Assembly: GCF_050434925.1 (NCBI RefSeq)
Contig: NZ_JBNDJK010000001.1
Coordinates: 6,820,001 to 6,884,000 of the forward strand
Reading direction: 5' to 3'
DNA length: 64,000 bases
DNA from: Inquilinus ginsengisoli_B
Lineage (GTDB): Bacteria; Pseudomonadota; Alphaproteobacteria; DSM-16000; Inquilinaceae
Shown: positions 43,411 to 52,300 of the stretch, piece by piece
Numbering within the stretch: position 1 is the first letter of the stretch
Layout: each line of letters opens with the position of its first letter
Translations under genes and position numbers: made by a program
Notes under the pieces: model-generated
Databases searched by the model: none
What the model was told of the DNA's origin: nothing
Seen by the model: the letters and a program-made list of their open reading frames with translations, nothing else

Positions 43411-44394
43411 CTAAGGCTTGGCGGGGTCGGTCAGAGCCATCACGAAGGTCTGCCCAGCCCGGCTGCGCAGGGTGACGGCATCGGCCCGGATCTTGTCGAC
43501 CGACCAGCCGCCGCCGAGATCCGCTCCCTCGAAATATTTCGAGCCGGTGTGGGTGATCAGATAGGGGTTGTCGCCTGTCCAGACCGCCTGGATCACGATC
43601 TCCGGCGCGCCGCTGCCCGCCCCGGTCGCCACCTCCGACGACAGCAGGGCCGAGGCGGCGAAGGTGCGGTCGAACCAGGCCTGGATCTCGCGCCACTCCG
43701 CCATGTCGGCCGCCGACAGCCGGCCCGAGGCGACGATGCGGCTGCCCTTGGCCGAAAGGGTCACACCTTCGAGACGGGCTGCGTCGATGCGGTCCTGCAG
43801 CGCCTCCTGCGGCGTCTGCTGCCGCGGCACGACCGGCGCCAGCGCGGCGGTCTGCACCACCGGCTTGACGGCCTCGGGCACCCCGGACTGGCCGGCCGCC
43901 GGAGCGTCGGAGCCCGACCCGCCGGACGACAGCGCGATCCCGGACAGGCCGCCGAGGATCACCAGCAGAGCGATGGTCACGGTGACGGCGCGGAGGCGCG
44001 ACCCGCCGATGGTTGCCTCGACCGGGCTGCGCAGCACGATGCGCGAGGATCCCAGCGTCAATTCAGCCGGCAGCGGCAGGGTCAGAACCCCACCGGGCTC
44101 CGTCATCCCGGCCCGGCCCGGCATGGCGACGGCGCCGGCCAGGGGTTCGATTCGCACCCGATGGCAGCCGATGTCGATCAGGGCATGGACCGGGGCAAGG
44201 GTCTCGTCGGCCAGGACGATGTCGGAATCGAGCCCGCTGCCGACCCGGTAGGCGGCGGGCGCCAGCTTCTGGACGGTGCCGGCATTCGGCCCCTCGAGCA
44301 CGAACAGTGTGACCGTGGGGGATTGCGGAAAAAGTCGCTGGATCGGCCCCTGGAGGGGGCTGTCAGACAGGAACGCCTTGAATTTCGAGAGCAT
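43411..44394 (-). CDS. sctD: T3SS inner-membrane ring protein SctD (FHA domain)
   Basis: A 327-residue single-pass membrane protein. A cytoplasmic FHA-like domain lies at about residues 20-110 (SGLDSDIVLADETLAPVHAL), one membrane helix at about 140-160 (VTVTIALLVILGGLSGIAL), and periplasmic ring-building domains follow (ADMAEWREIQAWFDRTF). This is the SctD/YscD layout and corresponds to rhizobial Y4yQ. An in-frame GTG four codons upstream is an alternative start. Confidence 0.85.
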   Translation of the reverse strand: MLSKFKAFLSDSPLQGPIQRLFPQSPTVTLFVLEGPNAGTVQKLAPAAYRVGSGLDSDIVLADETLAPVHALIDIGCHRVRIEPLAGAVAMPGRAGMTEPGGVLTLPLPAELTLGSSRIVLRSPVEATIGGSRLRAVTVTIALLVILGGLSGIALSSGGSGSDAPAAGQSGVPEAVKPVVQTAALAPVVPRQQTPQEALQDRIDAARLEGVTLSAKGSRIVASGRLSAADMAEWREIQAWFDRTFAASALLSSEVATGAGSGAPEIVIQAVWTGDNPYLITHTGSKYFEGADLGGGWSVDKIRADAVTLRSRAGQTFVMALTDPAKP

Positions 44395-44502
44395 GGCCCA
44401 CCCCACGAGGCGCCTCGATCAGTGGCGAAAGCGAGCGCGACCGGGACCGGCCGCGCTCGCCAGACTGACAGCGATGAAGCTCAGGAACCGGAGCGACCGG
44501 AC

Positions 44503-44670
44503 TCAGCCCTTGCGGGCCGCATCCGCGAGCGCCTGGGCCCATTTGTCCTGCTTCTGGTTCTTCTGGGTTTCCCAGGCGGTATCGATCGAGTCCTGGGTGT
44601 TCTGCTTACGGATCTCGGCCATCTGGGCCTTCATGTCAGCGATCGGATCGCTTCCGGAAGTCGACGCCAT
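44503..44670 (-). CDS. Small candidate secreted/needle protein upstream of sctD (55 aa)
   Basis: A hydrophilic, highly helical protein (DPIADMKAQMAEIRKQNTQ then a second helix ending ALADAARKG), without cysteine, signal peptide or membrane segment. A very strong GGAGGAG site 6 bp before the ATG indicates high expression. Small helical proteins at this position are typically needle (SctF) or pilus subunits such as NopA, but this one is short and I see no diagnostic loop. Assignment as the needle subunit is a hypothesis. Confidence 0.7.
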   Translation of the reverse strand: MASTSGSDPIADMKAQMAEIRKQNTQDSIDTAWETQKNQKQDKWAQALADAARKG

Positions 44671-45136
44671 AACACGCTCCTCCTTGTGCAACGCTCAAGA
44701 TTGATACAGCCGAAACACGGATGAAGTGCGGGCCCAACGGCCTGATCTGGCACACCGAGTCGCCGACCCCACGCCGGCTTCCGGGCCAACAATCCTAGTC
44801 CCGCTGCCTTGGCCAACACGACCAGAATGTCGGTTCGACACCAAAGCCCGCCCACCCCTCAAACTACTACTCGACTATGCGGCAAACTGCCGTCAGGTCA
44901 AGCACTTCAATGTCTCAGTGCATTCGGATCTCAACTCCAAGACTGTTCAACAAAACTTTAACAAAAGACCGGGAACCCCGCTGCCGGTCTAAGCGTTTAG
45001 GTCTGCCCAACGTCAGGGCGATGCGCCGGCCGTTTCAGCAGGACGGGTGTTTGGATTGGCTTTTGCACCTCCGGCCATGCGGCGTTATAAGAACTAGCCG
45101 GGTCGGCGATGCTGGCCATATCGGCGGGACGTCTTG
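44671..45136. promoter_or_regulatory. Divergent T3SS control region
   Basis: This 466-bp gap separates the leftward arm (small protein, sctD, sctV, secretin) from the rightward arm (rhcC1 to rhcU). It is distinctly lower in GC than the genes around it, especially at 44865-44985, as expected for promoters or silencer-bound DNA. No protein gene with a ribosome site is evident. I looked for a rhizobial tts box and found only partial resemblance near 44892, too weak to call. Confidence 0.5.
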
Positions 45137-45853
45137 ATGCAGGTGGGGATGGCGATCAGGACCAGAGAGCTGACAGGAGTATTGTCCGACAAGTGTCGGC
45201 GGCGCTCCGTCGTGCTCGCGGTCGCCGCCCTCCTCCCCCTTTTGACCGGACCGGTGACGGCGCAGCAGCCCGCCCCCCCGGCCGTCGTGACCGCACCAGC
45301 CCCCCCTGTGCCGACCGTCGTCGTGACGCCGGCCCCGGCCGATCTCGCCGCGGGCCAGGCCCGCCGCGCCTTGCCCTGGCCGGACAAGCCCTACCCCTAT
45401 GTCGTCCTGGACCAGGACGTGCGCGACGTGCTGGGCGCCTTCGGCAGCAACCTCGATATCCCGGTCAAGGTCAGCGACAAGGTCTCCGGCCGGGTGCGCG
45501 GCCGGCTGCCGGAGCTGACGCCGCAGAAGCTGCTGGACCAGCTCGCCGCCAGCTTCGGCCTGCAATGGTACTATGACGGCCAGGTGCTGTACGTGACCAC
45601 GGTCGAGGAGGCGGTGTCGGAGATGCTGCCCCTCGGCGCGATCCGATTCGAGGAGCTGCAGGCGTCGCTGGCCAGCCTGCAGCTCGACGACCCCCGCTTC
45701 CCGCCGCGGCCTTTGGCCAGCGCCAATGTCGCGCTGGTGTCGGGGCCGCCCCGCTACGTCGCCCTGGTCAAGGAGACCATGCAGGCGCTGCAGCAGGCCT
45801 TCCAGTTCCAGACCACGATCGTGCGCGGCCGCACCGGGAAGCCCGGATCATGA
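45137..45853 (+). CDS. T3SS secretin N-domain protein (RhcC1/NolW-like)
   Basis: A 238-residue exported protein with a signal peptide after a 20-residue lead-in (VVLAVAALLPLLTGPVTAQQ), a proline-rich linker, and then the STN/N0-N1 domains of T3SS secretins (DVRDVLGAFGSNLDIPVKVS; LLDQLAASFGLQWYYDGQVL; NVALVSGPPRYVALVKETM). The barrel-forming secretin domain is absent. In rhizobia the secretin is split in the same way (RhcC1/NolW plus RhcC2). Here the pore half would come from the CpaC-type secretin at 38953. A palindrome CCGACA-AG-TGTCGG lies at 45186-45199, inside the 5' coding end. Confidence 0.85.
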   Translation: MQVGMAIRTRELTGVLSDKCRRRSVVLAVAALLPLLTGPVTAQQPAPPAVVTAPAPPVPTVVVTPAPADLAAGQARRALPWPDKPYPYVVLDQDVRDVLGAFGSNLDIPVKVSDKVSGRVRGRLPELTPQKLLDQLAASFGLQWYYDGQVLYVTTVEEAVSEMLPLGAIRFEELQASLASLQLDDPRFPPRPLASANVALVSGPPRYVALVKETMQALQQAFQFQTTIVRGRTGKPGS

Positions 45854-45910
45854 CCCGGCCGCGGTTCTGCCCAGTAGCCCAGACCCGTTTCATGAGCCGA
45901 GGCTGATCCC

Positions 45911-46429
45911 ATGGTTGTCATCTCGCCCTCCGTTCTCCAGGCGCCGGCGCTGATCGAACCCAAGGCAGCGGTCACGCCCGTCGCCCTGCCGCTGGATCAG
46001 AAGGCGGCCAATGTCTTCGACTACGCCCTGCCGCTGCAGCCGGCGCACAAATCGGTCGCCGACTATGCGCCGAGCTTGAAGGCCAGGCTGCTGGCGAACC
46101 CGGCGGCGATGGGCGACCAGCTGCTCAACTCGCTGCAGCAGTTCCACAAGGACACATTGTCCCTCGGCAGCAAGCTCACCGAGCCGCAGCCCGCCACGAC
46201 GCTGCAGGCCTCGGCGACCGCCCCGGGCGCCACGACCAAGCAGGGCCTGCAGCCGGGTCCCGCCGCGGCGCGGCCAGCGCAGCAGGGTGCGGAGGTCGAC
46301 TTCCGGGCGGAGATGCGCGAGATGCGGCTGGCGACGCGGGAGTTCAACAACGGCGTGCTGCGGACCACGCTGGTCACCACCGCCTCCAAGCAGTTGGGCA
46401 ACGTTCCGGAAACCCTGCTGCGCGGCTGA
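45911..46429 (+). CDS. NolB/SctI-like T3SS inner-rod protein
   Basis: A 172-residue soluble protein occupying the nolB slot before the rhcJ gene. The last 80 residues are helical, with AEVDFRAEMREMRLATREFN followed by the NGVLRTTLVTTASKQLGNVPETLLRG tail region that resembles the C-terminal helix of inner-rod proteins. Such proteins form the shaft linking the export gate to the needle. The family match is by position and C-terminal pattern only. GAGG lies 8 bp before the ATG. Confidence 0.72.
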   Translation: MVVISPSVLQAPALIEPKAAVTPVALPLDQKAANVFDYALPLQPAHKSVADYAPSLKARLLANPAAMGDQLLNSLQQFHKDTLSLGSKLTEPQPATTLQASATAPGATTKQGLQPGPAAARPAQQGAEVDFRAEMREMRLATREFNNGVLRTTLVTTASKQLGNVPETLLRG

Positions 46430-46485
46430 TTTGCCGCTCCCGTCCCGTCGGGTGTCCGACAGGATCTCAGAAAGGTCGACCGGAA

Positions 46486-47250
46486 TTGCGCAACCCCTGG
46501 GTTAAGCCCCTCGCGTTCGCCGCGCTGCTGCTGCTCGCCGCCTGCAAGGTCGAACTGTACAGCGGCCTGCAGGAGCGCGAGGCCAATGAGATGGTCGCGA
46601 TCCTGCTGCACCAGGGCATCCCGGCCGAGCGCGAGATCAGCAAGGACCGCGGCCTTGTCGTTTCGGTCGAGGAGGACCGCTTCGCCGACGCCGTCGACGT
46701 GCTGCGCCGCAACGGCTATCCGCGCGAGCGCTACGCCAAGATCCCGGACCTGTTCAAGGGCGAGGGGCTGGTCTCGTCGCCGGTGGAGGAGCAGGCGCGG
46801 CTGATCTATGCGCTGAGCCAGGAGCTTTCGAGCACGATCTCGGAGATCGACGGCGTCTATTCCGCCCGCGTCCATGTCGTGCTGCCGGACAATGAGGGGC
46901 TGAAGGCGGCCTCCAGCCCCTCTTCCGCCTCGGTGGTCATCCGCCACCGCGCCGATGTCGACCTGTCGAAGCTGACGCCCGAGATCAAGATGCTGGTGGC
47001 GAACGGCATCAAGGGCCTGCTGTACGAGAACGTCTCGGTCGTGTTCCTGCCGACCGATCCGGAGTCGGCAATGCCGCCGATCACCGACCCGCTGACCAAT
47101 GTCGCCGGCTTCTGGGTGCACCGTTCCAGCGCGCCCTGGCTGCAGGGGTTGCTGGCGCTGGTCGCCCTGGCCGTGGTCGCCACCGCCGGCACCGTCGGCT
47201 GGAGGATCTGGCGCCGCCGCGACGGCACCACTCCGGCGGCAGCTGAATGA
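46486..47250 (+). CDS. sctJ: T3SS inner-membrane ring lipoprotein SctJ (RhcJ/NolT)
   Basis: A 254-residue YscJ/PrgK-family lipoprotein. The lipidated cysteine is C20 (LLAAC), followed by the ring-building domains (YSGLQEREANEMVAILLHQG; the long VYSARVHVVLP strand) and a C-terminal membrane helix at about residues 213-237. It forms the 24-fold inner ring with SctD. The start is TTG with AAGG 10 bp upstream. Its stop overlaps the next ATG. Confidence 0.94.
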   Translation: MRNPWVKPLAFAALLLLAACKVELYSGLQEREANEMVAILLHQGIPAEREISKDRGLVVSVEEDRFADAVDVLRRNGYPRERYAKIPDLFKGEGLVSSPVEEQARLIYALSQELSSTISEIDGVYSARVHVVLPDNEGLKAASSPSSASVVIRHRADVDLSKLTPEIKMLVANGIKGLLYENVSVVFLPTDPESAMPPITDPLTNVAGFWVHRSSAPWLQGLLALVALAVVATAGTVGWRIWRRRDGTTPAAAE

Positions 47251-47870
47251 GCAACGCGATCGCGGACCGGCTGGCCCTCCGGCGCTTCGACCGGGCGGTG
47301 ACGCTGCATGCCCACCCGGCGCAGCTCGGCCGGGCCTTCCCGGGCCTGCCGGAGGCGGCGGCCAGGCTGCTGCTCGATACCACGCGGCTGCGGCCGCGCC
47401 TGTCGGAGCTGCTGCGCCGGCGCCTCGACCTCGCACCCTGCGACGCCACGGCATGGCGGGGCGATACCGCCCGCATCGCCGGCCTGACGCCGGCCGATCT
47501 CGACCGCGCGATCCGCCATGCCGGCGCCGCGGCGCTGGCGGCGCGGCTGCGCACCATCGTCCTCGGCGCCGAGATCCGCCGCGTCACCGGCCTGATCGGC
47601 ACCGACGCCTATGCCTTTGGCCTCGGCCACAAGGGACCGGCCCCGGTGCTGACCGGGCTGGACGCGCTGCCGGTCGAGGCGGCGATCAACCGCGCCGGCC
47701 TGCTGTGCCTCGCGGCTTGGTGCGGCGAGGCCGGCCCGGCGGTCGGCGACAGGTTGCGGCTGCGGCTGGCGCCGGAGCGCTGGCCGGAGGGCGGGCTGCC
47801 ACCGGCCGAGCGGCCTCACGCCGCCGCCCTGTTCGCGGCCGCGGCGCAGGCGGTCGTGCCCCATGGCTGA
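47247..47870 (+). CDS. sctK: T3SS sorting-platform protein SctK (NolU-like)
   Basis: A 207-residue helical cytoplasmic protein in the nolU position between sctJ and sctL. SctK caps the six sorting-platform pods and contacts SctD. Sequence conservation in this family is low: the LPEAAARLLLDTTRLRPRLSELL region and the C-terminal GLLCLAAWCGEAG helix are compatible. The call rests mainly on gene order and overlaps with both neighbours. Confidence 0.75.
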   Translation: MSNAIADRLALRRFDRAVTLHAHPAQLGRAFPGLPEAAARLLLDTTRLRPRLSELLRRRLDLAPCDATAWRGDTARIAGLTPADLDRAIRHAGAAALAARLRTIVLGAEIRRVTGLIGTDAYAFGLGHKGPAPVLTGLDALPVEAAINRAGLLCLAAWCGEAGPAVGDRLRLRLAPERWPEGGLPPAERPHAAALFAAAAQAVVPHG

Positions 47871-48468
47871 GGCCCCGGCCTTCCGTCGCGGCGGCCCGGT
47901 CATGAAGGCCGAGGCGCTCGGCCAGTGGCGGGATGCGCGGCGATACCTGGCCGAGGCCGAAGCCCATGCCGGGCGACTGCGGGCCGAGGCCGACGCCGCC
48001 TTCGCCGCCGAACGCGAGCGCGGCCATGCCGAGGGGCTGACCGCCGCCCGCGAGGAGGCCGCGGCGCTGGTGGCCGCGACCGGGCTGCAGATCGACCGTT
48101 ACCTCGCCGGGCTGGACCAGACCCTGGCCGACCTGGTGCAGGACACGATCGAGCGCATCCTCGGCCGCTTCGACCGGCGCGAGCTGCTGCTGCAGGCGGT
48201 CGACCATGCGCTGCGCCAGTCCCGGCTGGACCATGCGGCGACGCTGCGGGTGGCTCCGGACATGGTCGAGGCGCTGCGCGGCCGTCTGGCCGACCCGGCG
48301 CTGGCCGATATCGGCCGCCGGGTGACGGTCGAATCCGATCCCGGCCTGGCCGCCGACACCTGCGTGATGGTGACCAGATACGGCCATGTCGAGTTGGGCA
48401 TCGACGCCCAGCTGCGCGCCCTGCGCGACGCGCTGCGGCGGACCCGCCCGGGCGAGACGGCGCCATGA
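47863..48468 (+). CDS. sctL: T3SS ATPase regulator SctL (NolV-like)
   Basis: A 201-residue FliH/YscL-family stator. The N-terminal coiled coil (residues 30-75, Ala/Glu/Arg-rich) is followed by a helical domain and a small alpha/beta C-terminus (VTVESDPGLAADTCVMVTRYG). It links the ATPase SctN to the SctQ pods. It overlaps sctK by 8 bp and sctN by 4 bp. Confidence 0.87.
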   Translation: MAEAPAFRRGGPVMKAEALGQWRDARRYLAEAEAHAGRLRAEADAAFAAERERGHAEGLTAAREEAAALVAATGLQIDRYLAGLDQTLADLVQDTIERILGRFDRRELLLQAVDHALRQSRLDHAATLRVAPDMVEALRGRLADPALADIGRRVTVESDPGLAADTCVMVTRYGHVELGIDAQLRALRDALRRTRPGETAP

Positions 48469-49826
48469 GCCCGGACGCCTTGCCCCGGCCGATCCCCGGC
48501 CTGCAGCTGCGGGCCGACCCGCTGCAGGCGCTGCGCCGGCGGCTGGAGGAGGCCGATCCGCGCCCGGTCAAGGGCCGTGTGGTGAAGGCGATCGGCGTCA
48601 CCGTCCATGCCGAGATCAACGACGCCCGCCTGGGCGAGATCTGCGAGCTGCGCGACCCGCAGACCGGCCACAGCATCCTGGCCGAGGTGGTCGGGCTGGT
48701 CGACGGCGCCGCGGTGCTGACGCCGATCGGCAGCCTGCAGGGCCTGTCGACCCGGACCGAGGCGATCCCGACCGGCCGCGCCCTGCGGCTGGGCGTCGGC
48801 CCCGCCTTGCTGGGCCGGGTGCTGGACAGCCTGGGCCGGCCACTGGACACCACCGAGCGCGGGCCGCTCGACACCGACAGCACCTATCCTTTGCATGCCG
48901 AGGCGCCGCCAGCGCTGCTGCGCCCGCTGATCAGCCGGCCGATGCCGCTGGGCATCCGGGCGATCGACGGTCTGCTGACCTGCGGCGAGGGCCAGCGGAT
49001 CGGCATCTACGGGTCGCCCGGCACCGGCAAATCCTCGCTGCTGGCGCAGATCGTCAAGGGCGCCGAGGCCGACGCCATCGTCATCGGCCTGATCGGCGAG
49101 CGCGGCCGCGAGGTGCGCGAGTTCATCGACCGCCATCTCGGACCGCAGGCGCTGCGCCGGGCGGTGATCGTCACCGCCACCTCCGACCGGCCGGCGATCG
49201 AGCGCGTGAAAGCCGCCTTCGTCGCCACCGCCATCGCCGAGTATTTCCGCGACCAGGGCATGCGCGTCGCCCTGCTGATGGACAGCATCACCCGCTTCGC
49301 CCGCGCCGTGCGCGAGATCGGCCTGGCCGCCGGCGAGCCGCCGACCCGGCGCGGCTTCCCGCCCTCCTTCTTCGCCATGCTGCCACGCCTGCTGGAGCGG
49401 GCCGGGCCGGCGGCGACGGGGTCGATCACCGGCTTCTACACCGTGCTGGTCGAGGGCGACGCCGAGACCGACCCGATCGCCGACGAGACCCGCGGCCTGC
49501 TGGACGGCCACGTCGTGCTGTCGCAGGCCTTGGCCAGCGCCGGGCATTTCCCGGCGATCGACGTGCTGGCCAGCCGCAGCCGGGTGATGGATGCGGTGAT
49601 CGACACCGGCCACCGCCGCGCCGCGGTGCAGATGCGCCGGCTGATGGCCAAGCACGCCGATATCGAGCTGCTGCTGCAGGTCGGAGAGTACCGGGCCGGC
49701 GCCGATGCGCTGGCCGACGAGGCGGTGGCCAAGATCGGTGACATCCGGCGCTTCCTGCAGCAGGATTTCGAGGAGGCCACGCCCTTCGCCCAGACCCGCG
49801 AGCAGCTGGAGCGGCTGAGCCGATGA
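48465..49826 (+). CDS. sctN: T3SS ATPase SctN (RhcN)
   Basis: A 453-residue FliI/YscN-type hexameric ATPase that strips chaperones from export substrates. Walker A is GSPGTGKS at residues 183-190; Walker B and the RGFPPSFFAMLPRLLERAG motif follow near residue 300, with VLVEGDAETDPIADETRG near residue 326. It has the usual length and an ATGA overlap on both sides. Confidence 0.96.
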   Translation: MSPDALPRPIPGLQLRADPLQALRRRLEEADPRPVKGRVVKAIGVTVHAEINDARLGEICELRDPQTGHSILAEVVGLVDGAAVLTPIGSLQGLSTRTEAIPTGRALRLGVGPALLGRVLDSLGRPLDTTERGPLDTDSTYPLHAEAPPALLRPLISRPMPLGIRAIDGLLTCGEGQRIGIYGSPGTGKSSLLAQIVKGAEADAIVIGLIGERGREVREFIDRHLGPQALRRAVIVTATSDRPAIERVKAAFVATAIAEYFRDQGMRVALLMDSITRFARAVREIGLAAGEPPTRRGFPPSFFAMLPRLLERAGPAATGSITGFYTVLVEGDAETDPIADETRGLLDGHVVLSQALASAGHFPAIDVLASRSRVMDAVIDTGHRRAAVQMRRLMAKHADIELLLQVGEYRAGADALADEAVAKIGDIRRFLQQDFEEATPFAQTREQLERLSR

Positions 49827-50320
49827 GCAAGCCCGACGCCCTCGACAAGCTCCGCAGGCTGCGGCGCGACCGCGAAAAGCTGGCAGCCGAGGGCCTGGGC
49901 CGCGAGCGCGCCGCGCTGACCGCCGCCGAGGCGCGGGAGCAGCAGGCCGAGGTCGACCGTGCCGCCTATGAGGATCACCGCACCGCGCAGGAGAGCCGGC
50001 TCTATGCCGCGGCGCTGGAGAAGCCAGTCCTGGTCGATTCGCTGGAGCGGCTGGGCGACCGGGTGTCGGAGCTCGCCGCCGGATCGCGGCGGCAGGACGC
50101 CGCGGTGCGGGACCGCCGGGCCGAGACCAGCCGGGCCGAGGCCGACACCGATGCGGCCCGCGAGGCCTGGCGGCAGCGGCGGCGGGATGCCGACCGCCTG
50201 GACCGGCTGGGCGAGCGCCGCGGCCTCGCCCGGCGCAAGGCGGCCGAGATCCGCGACGACGTCGCCGCCGAGGACGAGGCCAGCCTGACTCCGCCTGCGC
50301 CAGCCGGCGGCCGGCCATGA
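49823..50320 (+). CDS. sctO: T3SS stalk protein SctO (Y4yJ-like)
   Basis: A 165-residue, almost entirely coiled-coil protein rich in Arg, Ala and Glu. It has the FliJ/YscO pattern: two long helices with a turn near residue 75. It is the central stalk that inserts into the SctN hexamer. Identity rests on the fold pattern and on the rhcN-y4yJ-rhcQ gene order. It overlaps both neighbours. Confidence 0.82.
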   Translation: MSKPDALDKLRRLRRDREKLAAEGLGRERAALTAAEAREQQAEVDRAAYEDHRTAQESRLYAAALEKPVLVDSLERLGDRVSELAAGSRRQDAAVRDRRAETSRAEADTDAAREAWRQRRRDADRLDRLGERRGLARRKAAEIRDDVAAEDEASLTPPAPAGGRP

Positions 50321-51375
50321 CCGCCGCCGCGCCCCGGATCCACGCGGCGGATCCCTCCGATCCCGCCGATCTTCCCTACGATCCGCCGCGACTGACCCGC
50401 GAGCAGGCCGGCGACGCCAATGCCGTCGCCCGGCGCTGCGTGCCTGTCCCGGTGCGGATCGGCGGGTTGGAGATCGAGGCGCCGCTCGCCATCACCCCGA
50501 CCCTATCTCCGCCCGACGCCGACGGCACCGCGATCACCCTGCGCCTCGGCCCCGGGCGTCTGGCGCTGCTGGTGCCGCCGCTGCTGGTCGAGCAGGCACT
50601 GGCGGAGGCCGCCGGGCTGCCGGTCGCCGAGCTGGAGCCGGAGCTGGCGGCGCTGCTGCTGGAGGCCGTGCTGTCGGAGTTGCTGCCGGTGCTGGAAGCG
50701 GCGGCCGGTGTATCGATCGTGATCGAGAGCATCGGCCCGGCGCCGGCCTTCGTGCCCGCCTTCCGCTGCGCCGTCGCCATCCGTCACGCCTTTGCCGAGA
50801 CGGCGCTGCACCTCGCCGCCGACGCAGCTGCCCGCCCGGCCTTGGGCCGCCTGATCGACGCTGCGCCGGCCCTGCCCGCACCCTGCGCCGGCCTGCCGGT
50901 GCCGCTGGCCATCCGCATCGGCGCGGTGCGGCTGAGCCTGGCCGAGCTCAAGGGCATCGAGCCTGGCGACGTCGTCTTTCCCGATGTCGCCTGCCGGGCC
51001 GGCGAAGCGCTGGTGGTCTATGGCGAGGGCTGGTCGCATGCGGCGAAGCACGACCGCGAAACGGTCACGGTCGCGGGGCCGCGGCGGCCCCTGGCCCTGC
51101 AGGATGGAGGAGGATGGATGGCGGATAGCGATCCCGCGGCGCCGGCGGAACGGCTGGACCAGCTCCCGGTGACGCTGGTGTTCGAGCTGGGGCGCAGCGA
51201 GCTGCCGCTGGCCGCGGTGCAGGGCCTGGCCCCGGGCGCGGTCATCCCGCTCGGCCGCGACCCGGGCGAGGCGGTCGACATCGTCGCCAACGGGCGGCGC
51301 ATCGGCCGCGGCGAGATCGTGCGGATCGAGAACGAGCTGGGCATACGCGTGGTGCGGCTGTTCGGCGATGAATGA
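50317..51375 (+). CDS. sctQ: T3SS cytoplasmic ring protein SctQ (RhcQ)
   Basis: A 352-residue FliN/YscQ-family protein. The C-terminal SPOA domain is well conserved (PVTLVFELGRSELPLAAVQG, then GRRIGRGEIVRIENELGIRV); the N-terminal 200 residues are divergent and hydrophobic. It builds the pods of the sorting platform. An internal ATG near 51118 lies just before the SPOA domain and follows GGAGGAGG, so a separate short SctQ-C product is plausible, as known for Yersinia and Salmonella. Confidence 0.9.
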   Translation: MTAAAPRIHAADPSDPADLPYDPPRLTREQAGDANAVARRCVPVPVRIGGLEIEAPLAITPTLSPPDADGTAITLRLGPGRLALLVPPLLVEQALAEAAGLPVAELEPELAALLLEAVLSELLPVLEAAAGVSIVIESIGPAPAFVPAFRCAVAIRHAFAETALHLAADAAARPALGRLIDAAPALPAPCAGLPVPLAIRIGAVRLSLAELKGIEPGDVVFPDVACRAGEALVVYGEGWSHAAKHDRETVTVAGPRRPLALQDGGGWMADSDPAAPAERLDQLPVTLVFELGRSELPLAAVQGLAPGAVIPLGRDPGEAVDIVANGRRIGRGEIVRIENELGIRVVRLFGDE

Positions 51376-52024
51376 GGCGCCGCCGGATGTCCTGCCCCTT
51401 CTCGGCATCGTCACGCTGGTCAGCCTGGTGCCGTTCCTGGTCGTCACACTCACCGCCTTCCTGAAGATCTCGGTGGTCATGCTGCTGCTGCGCAATGCGC
51501 TCGGCATCCAGCAGACGCCGCCGAACATGGTGCTGTACGGCATCGCCCTGATGCTGACGGTCTACATCACCGGTCCGGTGATCGCCGAGATCTATGCCCG
51601 GGTCAGCGACCCGGCGCTGCGGCTGCGCAGCATCCAGGACTGGCAGGCGGTGATCCAGTCGGCGATCGAGCCGGTGCGCGCCTATCTACTGCGCTTCACC
51701 GACCCGGCGGAGCGCGATTTCCTGCTCTCCGCCACCGCCCGGGTGTGGCCGCAGGAGGCCAGCGCCGCGGCGACGCCGAACGACATGGTCATCCTGATCC
51801 CGTCCTTCGTCATCTCCGAGCTGACCCGGGCCTTCGAGATCGGCTTCCTGCTGTACCTGCCCTTCATCGTCATCGACCTGATCGTCTCGGCGATCCTGAT
51901 GGCGATGGGCATGATGATGGTGTCGCCGCTGGCGATCTCGGTGCCGTTCAAGCTGTTCCTGTTCGTCATGGTCGACGGCTGGTCGCGCCTGCTGCACGGC
52001 CTGATCCTGAGCTACAGCAGTTGA
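51368..52024 (+). CDS. sctR: T3SS export apparatus protein SctR (RhcR)
   Basis: A 218-residue FliP/YscR-family membrane protein with four helices and the conserved ALGIQQTPPNMVLYGIALML and ELTRAFEIGFLLYLPFIVID segments. Five copies form the core of the entry pore with SctS and SctT. It overlaps sctQ by 8 bp. Unlike the rest of the operon it is separated from the next gene by 276 bp holding a repeat. Confidence 0.96.
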   Translation: MNEAPPDVLPLLGIVTLVSLVPFLVVTLTAFLKISVVMLLLRNALGIQQTPPNMVLYGIALMLTVYITGPVIAEIYARVSDPALRLRSIQDWQAVIQSAIEPVRAYLLRFTDPAERDFLLSATARVWPQEASAAATPNDMVILIPSFVISELTRAFEIGFLLYLPFIVIDLIVSAILMAMGMMMVSPLAISVPFKLFLFVMVDGWSRLLHGLILSYSS

Positions 52025-52067
52025 GGCGGCGATGGGTCTGGTCATATCCACACATCGCTTTTTTCTG

Positions 52068-52237
52068 AGTCCCCCCTCCCCTCGCGGGAGGGGGCTAGGG
52101 GGAGGGGGTTCTTTCCGCTCGATGCGGCCTGCATTGGTGCAAACCGGCTTGGACAGCGAGTTCCGTTCTCTGCCCATTCGCGCGCGGACGCGCGCAGACC
52201 CCTCCCCCTACCCCCCTCCCGCAAGGGGAGGGGGGAC
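52068..52237. repeat. Palindromic intergenic repeat, copy B (between sctR and sctS)
   Basis: Inverted C/G-rich arms at both ends surround a centre that includes GCGCGCG-GA-CGCGCGC. Both the arms and the stretch TCTGCCCATTCGCGCGCGGA are nearly identical to copy C at 55009-55178. It fills most of the gap between sctR and sctS, where rhizobial clusters are contiguous, and so looks inserted. The sctS ribosome site after it is weak. Confidence 0.85.
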
Positions 52238-52300
52238 TGGAAAGGAGCCACCCCGGCGAAGCGTGAAGCTGGTGGCCCTCTTGCCGGACAGGGCGCGCCC

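Noticed and set aside
44880..44920. Possible tts box upstream of the T3SS
   Set aside because: Only GTCAG and a few following bases resemble the rhizobial motif; the rest does not match.
44726..45137. Short open frames in the T3SS divergent control region
   Set aside because: No ribosome sites, unusual codon use and overlap with the probable promoter region.
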